A model generated the notes under the pieces. It made no database searches, was not told the DNA's origin, and worked only from the letters and a program-made list of their open reading frames with translations. A program made the translations under genes and the position numbers. From Clostridiales bacterium (GTDB taxonomy: Bacteria > Bacillota > Clostridia > Oscillospirales > Acutalibacteraceae), in assembly GCA_022791355.1 (NCBI GenBank), contig JAAVYX010000201.1:1-10043 (forward strand): a stretch of DNA of 10,043 bases, in the 5' to 3' direction. This document shows positions 1 to 6,509 of this stretch, piece after piece (the stretch's first letter is position 1; each line of letters starts with the position of its first letter).

Positions 1-696
1 CGTTCTCCGGACGCCTTCGCCCGTTCCCTGTTGGACTCTCACGTCGCTTGAACGAGTATTTACGAGATATCCTGCGCTTCACTCTGTTTTTTACTGCTTT
101 TTACTGTCCACGAAACCGGGTAGGACTCAGAAAATACATGAAAACCGAGCATTGGACAGGCGAAATGCCTTGCAATCTCAATGGTTTTAGGGATTTTGAG
201 TTTTTAATTTTAATTTGACTTTTGGGTCAAGCTTTTAGAACCGTACCCTTTGCGGGAAGTGGAGTAGAGGCGCTTTAGCGCCGGGGCCTCCAGGTGGGGG
301 CGCTTTCCGCAAAAGACGGATGGAAAAAATGTATCGTCTGTCTTCTAGGACTATTATGATTTTACAGGGAAACCGCGCAATCCGCGTTGTCTTCTTTGCC
401 GGCCGGTAGGCAGCCGGTCGAAATTCGTCCGTACGGGCCGTCTTACCTTTTTCTTTCTGTAAAACTTTGCGGAACCTAGCGGTAAGCTTGAATAGGCGGC
501 CGGCCGGTAGAGCGGCCCTGGTCAAACGATGGTACGCTTTGCGTGCCGGACATCAGAGATGCGCTTGCGGGCTCCCTGACGTGCCGTAAAAATATGGGAC
601 GAATGGAGCCGGTAAGCTTTACCGGAGGCGTCCTTGTTCCTGCTACGCGTTAACCGAATCTGGGAAAACCCGGTAATTTTGTTTTCCAAGCCGGTT
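1..696. other. Gene-free left flank, about 700 bp
   Basis: No reading frame here resembles a known protein; the open frames are Arg/Pro-rich and read like GC-driven noise. Positions 120-235 are clearly more AT-rich than the rest. A perfect 7-bp hairpin with a 3-nt loop lies at 609-625 (arms CCGGTAA and TTACCGG), a 7-bp hairpin at 531-547, and a 7-bp stem at 663-687 (GGAAAAC/GTTTTCC). The 12-mer GCCGGCCGGTAG occurs twice, at 398-409 and 499-510, and CGGTAAGCTT occurs at 480-489 and 610-619. The tocopherol-cyclase-like gene runs leftwards into this region, but I see no clear terminator for it. Confidence 0.6.
88..106. repeat. Short tandem direct repeat TTTTTACTG x2
   Basis: The 9-mer TTTTTACTG occurs at 88-96 and again at 98-106, a 10-bp period. 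It sits in the AT-richer left edge. Its role is unknown; it may be part of a recombination or element end that lies outside the window, or chance. Confidence 0.5.
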
Positions 697-1551
697 CTAG
701 CGGCTGTTCGTCCAGGCGCTTTCAAAGCTGGCCCGGTCAGAGACAAAATGCAGCAGCCTGCGTCCGCCCTCCTGCAAATCGTAGAGGGTCCGGCAGGAGA
801 CGCTTTCGTGGATGGTACGGCCCATACCGCCCTCCACAGGGGCGAACAGGGGATGGGGATGCTCCTTTAAAAGGCGGACGGTCAGGACCGCGTCTCCCTG
901 CCGCACCCGGACCGAGACTGCGTCGGCCGCCTCCACTTTAGCCCCCAGATAGGTAGCAAAGCGTTTTTCCGTTCCGCCAGCGTATACGACGCCGATACAG
1001 CCGGTGAAATGGCCGCCCAGAAAGGGGATATCCGCCGCCGAGAGCATGACGCAGCCCCCCTTCCAGCTGCACTGGGTCCAGAGATAGCGGCTGGGGAAGG
1101 AGGAGCCTCGATCCCCCTCCATATAACCGGGGGCCTGGCGAAACCGATAGGTCGTATCGTTGACGCGCAGCCGGCCGTTTACCCTGTGCGCCATGCTGAA
1201 AACACTGTGGCGGCACTGCATAAAGGGAGTCAGACAAAAAGGCCCCATAATATCGTAGCGGGGCGGGGTGAGCCCGGAAAACCACAGCTGTCCCTCTACC
1301 GATACGCCTTTGCCGGTCAGATGGAGCTGGCAGCCCCGCGGGGTTACCACACTGTCCTCCAGCTGGAAGCGCCGGCCGGACCGGTCGTATGCAAAACGGT
1401 CCACCGGCAGGTTCCAGGAGCCCTCCTCGGTGATGACCTGTAAGGAAGCGGCGGTCTCCCCACCGGCCCGCCGGTGTACGGCCGGTATCAGAGCCACCGT
1501 CCCCGTCTCAGCCTGCTGCTTGAGATACCAGCCTTCAAAATATCCCCGCAT
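697..1551 (-). CDS. Tocopherol cyclase-like protein (284 aa)
   Basis: Likely a member of the tocopherol cyclase-like family (PF14249 type), named after the plant VTE1 enzyme that closes the chromanol ring of vitamin E. Visible hallmarks are the N-terminal GYFEGWYLKQQ (residues 3-13), LTPPRYDIMGPFCLTPFMQC (94-113) and the central EGDRGSSFPSRYLWTQC (145-161), which matches the family's usual acidic-x-x-G-x-SFP-x-x-Y-x-W-x-Q-C core. The frame is full-length with no signal peptide or membrane segment, so it is probably cytoplasmic. The start is supported by an AGGAGG at 1560-1565, 8 nt before the ATG. It appears monocistronic, with gene-free DNA on both sides. Anaerobic Firmicutes make no tocopherol, so the real substrate is unknown; a lipocalin-like ligand-binding role is an alternative. 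The family call is fairly sure, the reaction is not. Confidence 0.85.
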   Translation of the reverse strand: MRGYFEGWYLKQQAETGTVALIPAVHRRAGGETAASLQVITEEGSWNLPVDRFAYDRSGRRFQLEDSVVTPRGCQLHLTGKGVSVEGQLWFSGLTPPRYDIMGPFCLTPFMQCRHSVFSMAHRVNGRLRVNDTTYRFRQAPGYMEGDRGSSFPSRYLWTQCSWKGGCVMLSAADIPFLGGHFTGCIGVVYAGGTEKRFATYLGAKVEAADAVSVRVRQGDAVLTVRLLKEHPHPLFAPVEGGMGRTIHESVSCRTLYDLQEGGRRLLHFVSDRASFESAWTNSR

Positions 1552-1885
1552 ACCTATGACCTCCTGTTTTTATGGATACCATTAATTGGCAAAAGGATAA
1601 CGCGATTTTACGGGATAAAAATTGGCCGCATGCGGCGTTACTTTCGCCGCCGAAAGGCAGCCGGGTTACGTGCGGCTATGCGGGCCGCTCCTAGTGAGCG
1701 GATACTGGCGGGCTGTCCTTTAGGATGGCTGCCTGGCGGTTTTCTTCTCGAAAAACGCCCCGGCGGCGAGCCCAAACGGGGGCTGGTAAGACCGTAGACG
1801 GCTGTCTCTTTGGGGCGCTAGATTGTCGCCCTCCCCATTCGAGAACGCCGCTTGTTCCCTGATAACCTGCATTTTGGCCGCTGCT

Positions 1886-2032
1886 GGGCATATTGTTTCT
1901 TTCAATCTATATAGTAGTGTTGCCCGTTATGGATGGAATCATGTCGGTATGGCAAGGATGACGCCGGAATTTTATTTCGGTTATATGTACGAAGTCCCCG
2001 GCGTTTTCAATACGCCGGGGACTTTTCTGCTT
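1886..2032 (+). ncRNA. Possible small structured RNA ending in a terminator
   Basis: This less GC-rich stretch can be folded into successive stems: GGGCA (1886-1890) with TGCCC (1921-1925) enclosing ATTG/CAAT; a GGC/GCC pair near 1950-1973; CCGGAA/TTTCGG with a 5-nt loop; and the 12-bp terminator at 1992-2024. No protein-coding gene lies upstream on this strand to use that terminator, and the AT-rich TATATAGT near 1908-1915 has no well-spaced -35. I match it to no known riboswitch, 6S or tRNA pattern. It is a hypothesis resting on terminator orientation and foldability only. Confidence 0.25.
1992..2032 (+). terminator. Rho-independent terminator, 12-bp perfect stem
   Basis: AAGTCCCCGGCG (1992-2003) pairs perfectly with 2013-2024 across a 9-nt loop, followed by an interrupted T-run (TTTTCTGCTT). 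The T-run is on the + strand only; read on the - strand the stem is followed by CGTACATAT. It therefore points away from both neighbouring genes, which are on the - strand. Confidence 0.65.
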
Positions 2033-2116
2033 ATGAGCTAAGAGGACGAGAGAGCCTAAGACGGAAAGAATAGTCCCGGCGCGAGAACGGATGCGGTCGG
2101 GGCGGGTCAGGGCGAG

Positions 2117-2157
2117 AGCCCGGCTGGACGTCCCTGTATCCGCCGGGCTTTTTGTAT
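2117..2157 (+). terminator. Second + strand terminator-like hairpin
   Basis: AGCCCGGC (2117-2124) pairs with GCCGGGCT (2142-2149); the loop contains a small GGACGTCC palindrome. A run of five T (2149-2153) and then GTATTTT follow. The orientation is + as for the hairpin 93 bp upstream, again with no + strand protein gene before it. Confidence 0.6.
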
Positions 2158-2433
2158 TTTGAAAATCTGCCCTCTGTCTGTGAGGAACATATGCACAACG
2201 ACTGTTCTAAGCGCGGGTCCGCGCGGGCAAAATAGGAGACGAGGCGGGCACGGCGGGCGATAGGGAGGTGGGCGCTTTGTTAGAAAGGCCTTTCGAAGCC
2301 GGCCGATAGGGGCGGACCCACGGCTGGCCGGGCTGCGGTGGGCCAGCTTTCGCACGGCGGTAAATTCAACGCCAAGCGTCTGGGCTTGCCCCTTAAGACT
2401 GCATTGGGCCTTCAGGCCGCCGGCGCTTTGAAG

Positions 2434-3327
2434 CTACTGCCCAAAATACGCGGCGATGCTGACGGGGCCGGAGAGCACCTGACGGTCTACGAAGAGGGTC
2501 CGGTCCGGGCGGGTGGACACCAGCCATTTGACTAGCGTGATATCGCCGTTTTCAATTTCGATGGCGGTGATACACCGCGGATGCACGCAGCTTCCGTCGT
2601 TAAAGTAATAGCCTTCACCGGGCTGGGGAAAGGCCGGACGGTGGGTGTGGCCGGCGATCATGATTTGCTTTTTATCCTTGGCGAAGCCGGCCAGTTCCTT
2701 CTCGATCCGATCCTTCTTTTTATGGGGCCGGCCGGCGCCGGTTGGGGCCAGAAAGCCTACCAGTTCCAGCGGCCGCCAAAAATAACGGACCAGAAACCGT
2801 CCCAGAAGCCATAGCCGGTCGTTGATCAGACTGCCCTGATGGCCGTGGACCAAAAACAGCCGTCTGCTTTCCCTGTCCTCCAGGATTAGGCTTTCGGGAA
2901 TTTGGATGCCCGGAAACAGGGGGAGGTCGTAACCGCTGACCGGGCAGCGATAGCCTCTGCAATGTTTTCTCGAAAAGGAATTCCGGCCCTTTACCATATC
3001 ATGATTGCCATACAGCATGTAGAACCGGTTTTCCTTATAGAATTTTGACATCATGCCAAAGGCTTCGTTATGAATTTCGATAATCGAACCCATCCGGCGG
3101 TTTTCCCACAGCTCGTCGCCGTCGCCTAGTTCGATATAGGTGAACCCTTTATCGTAATAGTATTCCAGCGCGCCGAAAAAGAGGTTCTGGGCGGGCAGAA
3201 AGTTGTCGCCGGCGTTACCCTGTCCGCGGTGACAATCGCTCATGATGACAAAGCGGGAGGAGGGGTCGAAGGGGATCACCGCCGCCTGATCATAGGCCTG
3301 CTGTAACCTCTTGCTTACTGCCGACAT
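2434..3327 (-). CDS. Calcineurin-like metallophosphoesterase (297 aa)
   Basis: A dinuclear-metal phosphoesterase with all signature blocks in order: D31-x-H33 (SDCHRG), G68-D69-G-D71 (ELGDGDELWE), G107-N-H-D110 (YGNHDM), H161-G-H163, and G226-H-T-H229 (IAGHTHRPAF). These supply the metal ligands and the catalytic histidine of the family. The layout of the GDGDELWEN and HGHQG blocks resembles UDP-2,3-diacylglucosamine hydrolase-like members, but a lipid A substrate is not expected in a Gram-positive, so the substrate is unknown (phosphoprotein, nucleotide or sugar-lipid phosphoester are all possible). No signal peptide is seen. The ATG lies just after the stop of the DUF4474 gene (TAG-CGT-ATG on the - strand), with an AGAGGA inside the end of that gene, so it is very likely translationally coupled in one operon. 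Confidence 0.9.
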   Translation of the reverse strand: MSAVSKRLQQAYDQAAVIPFDPSSRFVIMSDCHRGQGNAGDNFLPAQNLFFGALEYYYDKGFTYIELGDGDELWENRRMGSIIEIHNEAFGMMSKFYKENRFYMLYGNHDMVKGRNSFSRKHCRGYRCPVSGYDLPLFPGIQIPESLILEDRESRRLFLVHGHQGSLINDRLWLLGRFLVRYFWRPLELVGFLAPTGAGRPHKKKDRIEKELAGFAKDKKQIMIAGHTHRPAFPQPGEGYYFNDGSCVHPRCITAIEIENGDITLVKWLVSTRPDRTLFVDRQVLSGPVSIAAYFGQ

Positions 3328-3330
3328 ACG

Positions 3331-4590
3331 CTAGTCCTCTTGTTCCGAAGCATCCCTCTGGCCGCAGGAATCCTCTGTATATGCGCACAAGGGAGCGGAG
3401 AACCTTCTGCGGCTGTCCTCCAGATATTTTGCCGCGTATGCGTTGGGCTGGTATACCGGCCGGGTCTGTCCGCAGCCGTAGGAAGGACAATCGGGACAGT
3501 CCGGGCAAGGAGGACAGGGAGGGCAAGGAGGACAGGGGGAACAAGGCGGACAGTCCGGGCAGGGCGGACAGGGAGGACAAGGCGGACAGGGCCTCGGCGG
3601 CTCGGGCGGACAAGGCGGTTCGGGTGTAGGCGGACAGGGAGGCGCGGGCGGAACCGGCGCGGGACGGCGGCCGAAGACCAGGTCAAGCAGCCATTCAAAG
3701 GCGTCAAAGAAGGCCTTGGAATACAGGGAGTCTAGGAAGAAGTGATAGAGTTCCGGCATGGTCGCCCGCAGCAGCTCCAGTTGATCCAAGGTGTCGCTAT
3801 ACCCGGCTGTGGCAAATGCGTAAACCCGGCAGTTGTTTTCGTTGGTCTGCTGCACGACCGCCTTGGAAATACCCTTCTGCGCCGGCGGCTGCTTGGTGTG
3901 CGGCTTGTCAAACCGGATGGAGACGGCGGTGCGGAAGACCGAAAACTCGTCCTTGGTATAGCCTATGTCCCGCAGGCTTTTCACAAAGGCCGCGCACATC
4001 TGACGGTTGGGAAACTTGATTTTCGCGTCCATGACCAGGGAAGACGGCTTGGAGAACATGCCAAGCTTGAAGCCGGTGAGCCACCAATGCAGCGCCTTTC
4101 GCCGCAGCACGATGGTTTTATTCCTGCGCAGGACGAAGGACATGGGCATTCTTTCCGCGTCGCTGACGCTTTCATAAAAGGTCCCGGTGAACTTGTCGGT
4201 GTGAACGTCCTCCCGGGTGGTGTTGTAAATGCCGATTTCGGCGCCGGTGGTGATGCCGTATTGTCCCTTCCACAGCTCAATGAGCCAACGTTTTCCCCCG
4301 TAGGAGAAGGGGATGGGCTCGCAGTCCATAATCATGTTGAAGAGGGGCGCGCCCTCGTCGTAGAGCCGGCAGTATCCGGTTTTGCGCTGCCAGCAGTTCA
4401 TCAGGGAGTAGAAATAGTCTCCCCGCGGTTCATAGGCGAAGCCCGCCTCTTCTAGGTCTGCGTTGAGCATATTCTTTTGCTTTTCTTTATCTTTGGTCGG
4501 CTTGAAACGGCGCGCGCGTATAAACCAGACGGTCAGAACGATGGCTGTTATGACGACGACAGCGCCGACGATTGCGAGAATAATGGCCAT
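3331..4590 (-). CDS. Membrane-anchored DUF4474 protein with Cys-Pro repeat tail (419 aa)
   Basis: Residues 2-24 form one hydrophobic segment (AIILAIVGAVVVITAIVLTV) followed by RARRFKPTKDKEK. By the positive-inside rule this is a signal anchor with the body in the cytoplasm, although the cysteines could favour another topology. Residues about 41-230 match the clostridial DUF4474 family, with WQRKTGYCRLYDE, PIPFSYGGKRWLIELWKGQYG, TTGAEIGIYN and HWWLTGFKLGMFSKPS; the function is unknown. Residues 310-370 are almost only Pro and Cys, with 12 cysteines spaced exactly every third residue (335-368). A short tail with four Tyr and three more Cys follows (371-419). I do not recall such a tail as typical of the family. 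The start is supported by AAAGGA at 4599-4604, 8 nt upstream. It is the first gene of an operon with the phosphoesterase and is divergent from the 5052 gene. Confidence 0.85.
   Translation of the reverse strand: MAIILAIVGAVVVITAIVLTVWFIRARRFKPTKDKEKQKNMLNADLEEAGFAYEPRGDYFYSLMNCWQRKTGYCRLYDEGAPLFNMIMDCEPIPFSYGGKRWLIELWKGQYGITTGAEIGIYNTTREDVHTDKFTGTFYESVSDAERMPMSFVLRRNKTIVLRRKALHWWLTGFKLGMFSKPSSLVMDAKIKFPNRQMCAAFVKSLRDIGYTKDEFSVFRTAVSIRFDKPHTKQPPAQKGISKAVVQQTNENNCRVYAFATAGYSDTLDQLELLRATMPELYHFFLDSLYSKAFFDAFEWLLDLVFGRRPAPVPPAPPCPPTPEPPCPPEPPRPCPPCPPCPPCPDCPPCSPCPPCPPCPPCPDCPDCPSYGCGQTRPVYQPNAYAAKYLEDSRRRFSAPLCAYTEDSCGQRDASEQED
3481..3660 (-). repeat. 9-bp periodic coding repeat (Cys-Pro-x units)
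   Basis: The DNA for residues 310-370 of the DUF4474 protein is a run of degenerate 9-bp units (GGACAAGGC-like on the + strand). It encodes C-P-P, C-P-D and one C-S-P triplet. The uninterrupted period-three part is 3487-3588. Such repeats can expand or contract by slippage, so the unit number may vary between strains. It also creates false low-complexity reading frames on both strands. Confidence 0.85.
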
Positions 4591-4869
4591 GACACCATTC
4601 CTTTCATTTTTTGTTCCATTCTATTCGTATTGGACAAGATAGGTGACCATGGCGGCTATCCGAATTTTTTTACCGTCCGTCACCAAAGGGACGGACCGCA
4701 CATAATGTGGTACAGGCTCACCCCGTTTGCGTGGGGAGCGACAGGGCCTGAGGGCTGCCCAGAGAATGGAGAAGCCATGACTTTTTTGGGAAAACCGGCG
4801 GCTGCCGAGTAAAAGATAGCGGCCGCGCTGCTCTTTTTTCTCATCTGCCCGCTCCCGCAGGCAGGCGCT

Positions 4870-4881
4870 TATAATGGAAAA
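4870..4881 (+). promoter_or_regulatory. Consensus -10 box TATAAT upstream of the 5052 gene
   Basis: TATAAT at 4870-4875 is a perfect sigma-A -10 hexamer, continuing as TATAATGGAAAA. The sequence about 17 bp upstream (GCCCGC) is a poor -35, so it would be a weak or activated promoter. The resulting leader to the 5052 gene would be about 170 nt. An alternative weak promoter is TTGCTT (4910-4915), 16 bp, AATACT (4932-4937), which overlaps the inverted repeat at 4900-4932. Confidence 0.35.
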
Positions 4882-4899
4882 GCGGGGCCCGAACGGCCG

Positions 4900-4932
4900 T
4901 TTTTATAGATTGCTTACGGCAATCTATAAAAA
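4900..4932. promoter_or_regulatory. Perfect 14-bp inverted repeat with 5-nt loop
   Basis: TTTTTATAGATTGC (4900-4913) is the exact reverse complement of 4919-4932, with loop TTACG. The stem is AT-rich and not followed by a T-run, so it is a poor terminator. A dyad this long about 120 bp before a start codon is a plausible operator for a dimeric regulator or a leader hairpin. A GGAAGGAG at 4938-4945 lies directly after it, with no start codon at a usable distance. Confidence 0.55.
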
Positions 4933-4971
4933 ATACTGGAAGGAGCAAGCTTTCTCGTCTCTTTCCTTATA

Positions 4972-5008
4972 TCCGTCCGATTTCCTGGAAAGTCCGTCTG
5001 ATTCCCTG
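4972..5008. repeat. Two 16-bp direct repeats with 21-bp period
   Basis: TCCGTCCGATTTCCTG (4972-4987) and TCCGTCTGATTCCCTG (4993-5008) agree at 14 of 16 positions and are offset by 21 bp, two helical turns. That phasing is typical of tandem protein-binding sites on one DNA face, though the copies are few. They lie 43-80 bp before the 5052 start codon. Confidence 0.5.
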
Positions 5009-5009
5009 T

Positions 5010-5025
5010 TTAGGGCCGGCCCTAA
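5010..5025. promoter_or_regulatory. 16-bp perfect palindrome
   Basis: TTAGGGCCGGCCCTAA is fully self-complementary with no spacer, immediately after the direct repeats and 26 bp before the ATG of the 5052 gene. It may be a DNA-binding site, or in RNA a hairpin just upstream of the ribosome-binding site (AGAAAGG at 5035-5041). Confidence 0.4.
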
Positions 5026-5051
5026 CACGATTACAGAAAGGTTGATTCACA

Positions 5052-5375
5052 ATGGGTGTACCCGAGTATTGCCCGATTTCCCGCCGTCAGGCGATCAGCA
5101 ACATCATCGATTCGGTGGCCCAGGAGCAGGCCGCGCTGGCCAATCTTCTGGACGCCGAGGGAGACAAAATTAAAAAGTTAGCTTGTCAGCCCCACGTATG
5201 TCCGGAGGCTCTTTTGGCCGCCAACAAAAGCGCCCAGAAAACTCTGAGCGCCGTTTCCCATCTGGAGACAGTTTTGCAGTCTAAGCTGGAGCTTTTTGAG
5301 GATTGTCTCTGCCCTTGTCCCGAGCGGCACGACGAGCCCGGCGACGCTCCCTGTTCCTGCGCCGGCGCCGATTAG
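5052..5375 (+). CDS. Small helical protein with Cys-rich tail (107 aa)
   Basis: Unknown function. Residues 14-84 are predicted mostly helical: an amphipathic stretch built around SVAQEQAALANLLDAEGDKI (21-40), a short break holding C45, C50 and P51, then a second helix from about 52 to 84. The pattern S-V-A-x-x-x-A-A-L-A-x-x-L-x-A-E-G-x-x-I is one I associate, from memory, with C-terminal modules of clostridial surface or collagen-like proteins. The tail CLCPCP...CSC (85-103) has five cysteines in 19 residues. There is no signal peptide or membrane segment. AGAAAGG at 5035-5041 precedes the ATG. It is followed 96 bp later by the 5472 gene, whose C-terminus contains the same module, and no terminator lies between, so the two are probably co-transcribed. 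The frame is reliable; the role is not known. Confidence 0.8.
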   Translation: MGVPEYCPISRRQAISNIIDSVAQEQAALANLLDAEGDKIKKLACQPHVCPEALLAANKSAQKTLSAVSHLETVLQSKLELFEDCLCPCPERHDEPGDAPCSCAGAD

Positions 5376-5471
5376 CGCCCCGACGGATTTGGACTGGGCG
5401 GAAAGCCCTGCCGCAGCCTTTGGAGATAGGAGCATGGGCGCCGTCCACAAATGAAAAGGAGACATCGCCGT

Positions 5472-6497
5472 ATGTTGGCAGTACAAAGAGAATTTCCTGT
5501 GCCGTCCGCCGCCCGGTTTACGGGGATGGCTTACGACGGTCTCAGCTATTATCTAGTGAACGGACAGGAGCGCAAGGTTTACCGGTATGGACAGGATTTT
5601 AAGCCGGAGGCAAGCCTGGATGCCGACAGGGTCTACGCCGGCCTTTGCTTTGATCCGGAGCGGGGGGGCTTTTGGGCCGCCGACCGCCGTCAGCCGGCGC
5701 TGTACAGGCTGGACGCGTCCCTGCGGGAAATCGATTGCCTGCCCGTTGTCTTGACGGGTTACGGCGGCGACCCAGGGCCTGTCCAAAGCGTCTCCTGTGC
5801 CGGCGGACGGCTGTTGGCTGTCTTCGGAAGCTGCCTTGTCGGCCTGGATCCCTGCTCCTGCGAGTCCCCAGCCCTTTTGACCAAGACAGAAGATATGCTG
5901 CTACAGTGCGCCCTGGCCGTCGGGCCGCAAATCGTCTTGCTCGGTATGGGCGAGGGGGGACAGACCTTACGGCTCCTTTCCGCCGACGGACAGACGCTTC
6001 ATGAAAGCTTGCTGCCGCGGGACTGCGACACGGTGACGGCTGCCGTCTGCCGGTCTGCGTCGGACACGGAAGAACAGGGGCGTTTGCAGCTCTTGGTTTC
6101 CCGCCGCTGCCGCTATGCTTATGTATGGGACTGTCTTTTGACCGGGGATGAGGAGGAGCCGGCCGCTTATTCCCCCATGCCGCCCCCCTGCGCCGTCCGG
6201 CCGCTCCAAACGCAAGCGGAGAAGGAGCCAGTTTGCGGCGAGGAACCCGTCGATCCGTCGCGTATACTGGAGGCTGTGGCCCTTTCCGAACGGGCCGTTT
6301 CCTGTGTTCTGAACGCCCAGGGGGATCAGCTGCGGGAAGTTCTGTCCTCTTCCGGCGACCCGGCTGAAATCCTGGCGGCCGACCGGAAAACCCAGGCGGC
6401 GCTCCGGCGAGCTACCCGTCTGGAGTATGCGCTGTACGACCTGCTCAGCATTTTGGAGGACCCGGCCGGCGCACAGGTTCCTTCCCATAAACCGTAA
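5472..6497 (+). CDS. Propeller-like protein with C-terminal helical module (341 aa)
   Basis: Residues about 8-190 contain repeated strand-turn motifs: FTGMAYDGLSYYLV...KVYRYGQDF, AGLCFDPERGGFWAADR...LYRLD, and VSCAGGRLLAVFGSCLVGLD. These look like blades of a beta-propeller (NHL or YncE-like); the call is from pattern, not search. A Pro-rich linker (about 220-255) leads to residues 265-330, ILEAVALSERAV...LNAQGD...LAAD...LE..L, which align with residues 18-84 of the upstream 107-aa protein. There is no signal peptide. I chose the ATG at 5472 over one at 5451 because AAGGAG at 5456-5461 lies 10 nt before it, whereas the earlier ATG overlaps this site. Cysteines are frequent (DPCSCES and others). 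A strong terminator follows 13 bp after the stop. It is probably a binding or structural protein; no enzyme motif is seen. Confidence 0.8.
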   Translation: MLAVQREFPVPSAARFTGMAYDGLSYYLVNGQERKVYRYGQDFKPEASLDADRVYAGLCFDPERGGFWAADRRQPALYRLDASLREIDCLPVVLTGYGGDPGPVQSVSCAGGRLLAVFGSCLVGLDPCSCESPALLTKTEDMLLQCALAVGPQIVLLGMGEGGQTLRLLSADGQTLHESLLPRDCDTVTAAVCRSASDTEEQGRLQLLVSRRCRYAYVWDCLLTGDEEEPAAYSPMPPPCAVRPLQTQAEKEPVCGEEPVDPSRILEAVALSERAVSCVLNAQGDQLREVLSSSGDPAEILAADRKTQAALRRATRLEYALYDLLSILEDPAGAQVPSHKP

Positions 6498-6509
6498 AGC
6501 TGTAAAACA

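Larger units (their letters stand above)
1552..2433. other. Gene-free region, 882 bp, rich in hairpins
   Basis: No convincing protein-coding frame. Beyond the two terminator-like hairpins and the putative RNA listed separately, there are small dyads such as 1685-1701 (CCGCTC/GAGCGG, 5-nt loop). The metallophosphoesterase transcript would enter from the right, but neither U-tract here is oriented to stop it. The frames present are Arg/Pro/Gly-rich shadows of GC-rich DNA. Confidence 0.6.
4591..5051. promoter_or_regulatory. Divergent intergenic regulatory region, 461 bp
   Basis: This region separates the - strand DUF4474 operon from the + strand pair. Besides the elements listed separately it contains a 7-bp hairpin at 4675-4696 (GTCCGTC/GACGGAC), the CACATAATGTG dyad near 4699-4709, a GATAG/CTATC stem followed by seven T (4645-4670), and a weak GC stem followed by six T near 4817-4838. 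I do not recognise a known riboswitch class. No clear sigma-A promoter was found for the - strand operon; the best -10-like box is TAGAAT near 4618-4623, with a poor -35. Confidence 0.5.

Noticed and set aside
235..525. A 96-codon - strand frame
   Set aside because: Pro/Arg/Lys-rich, no ribosome-binding site, no domain, and it spans repeated intergenic motifs.
2285..2310. TTCGAA near 2286-2291 as a tRNA T-arm
   Set aside because: No acceptor or anticodon stems can be drawn around it.
3481..3660. CRISPR-like array
   Set aside because: The 9-bp units have no spacers and are in frame within a protein-coding gene.
3290..3735. Several overlapping low-complexity reading frames on both strands (Ser/Leu, Arg/Thr or Asp/Lys-rich)
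   Set aside because: They are other frames of the 9-bp coding repeat in the DUF4474 gene, so their open length follows from the repeat and not from selection.
3742..4455. A 237-codon + strand frame
   Set aside because: It lies antisense within the DUF4474 domain, whose motifs are clear; it has no recognised domain of its own.
4640..4845. Possible riboswitch or structured RNA such as TPP, cobalamin, c-di-GMP or SRP RNA
   Set aside because: Several small hairpins are present, but none of the conserved core motifs of these classes could be found on either strand.
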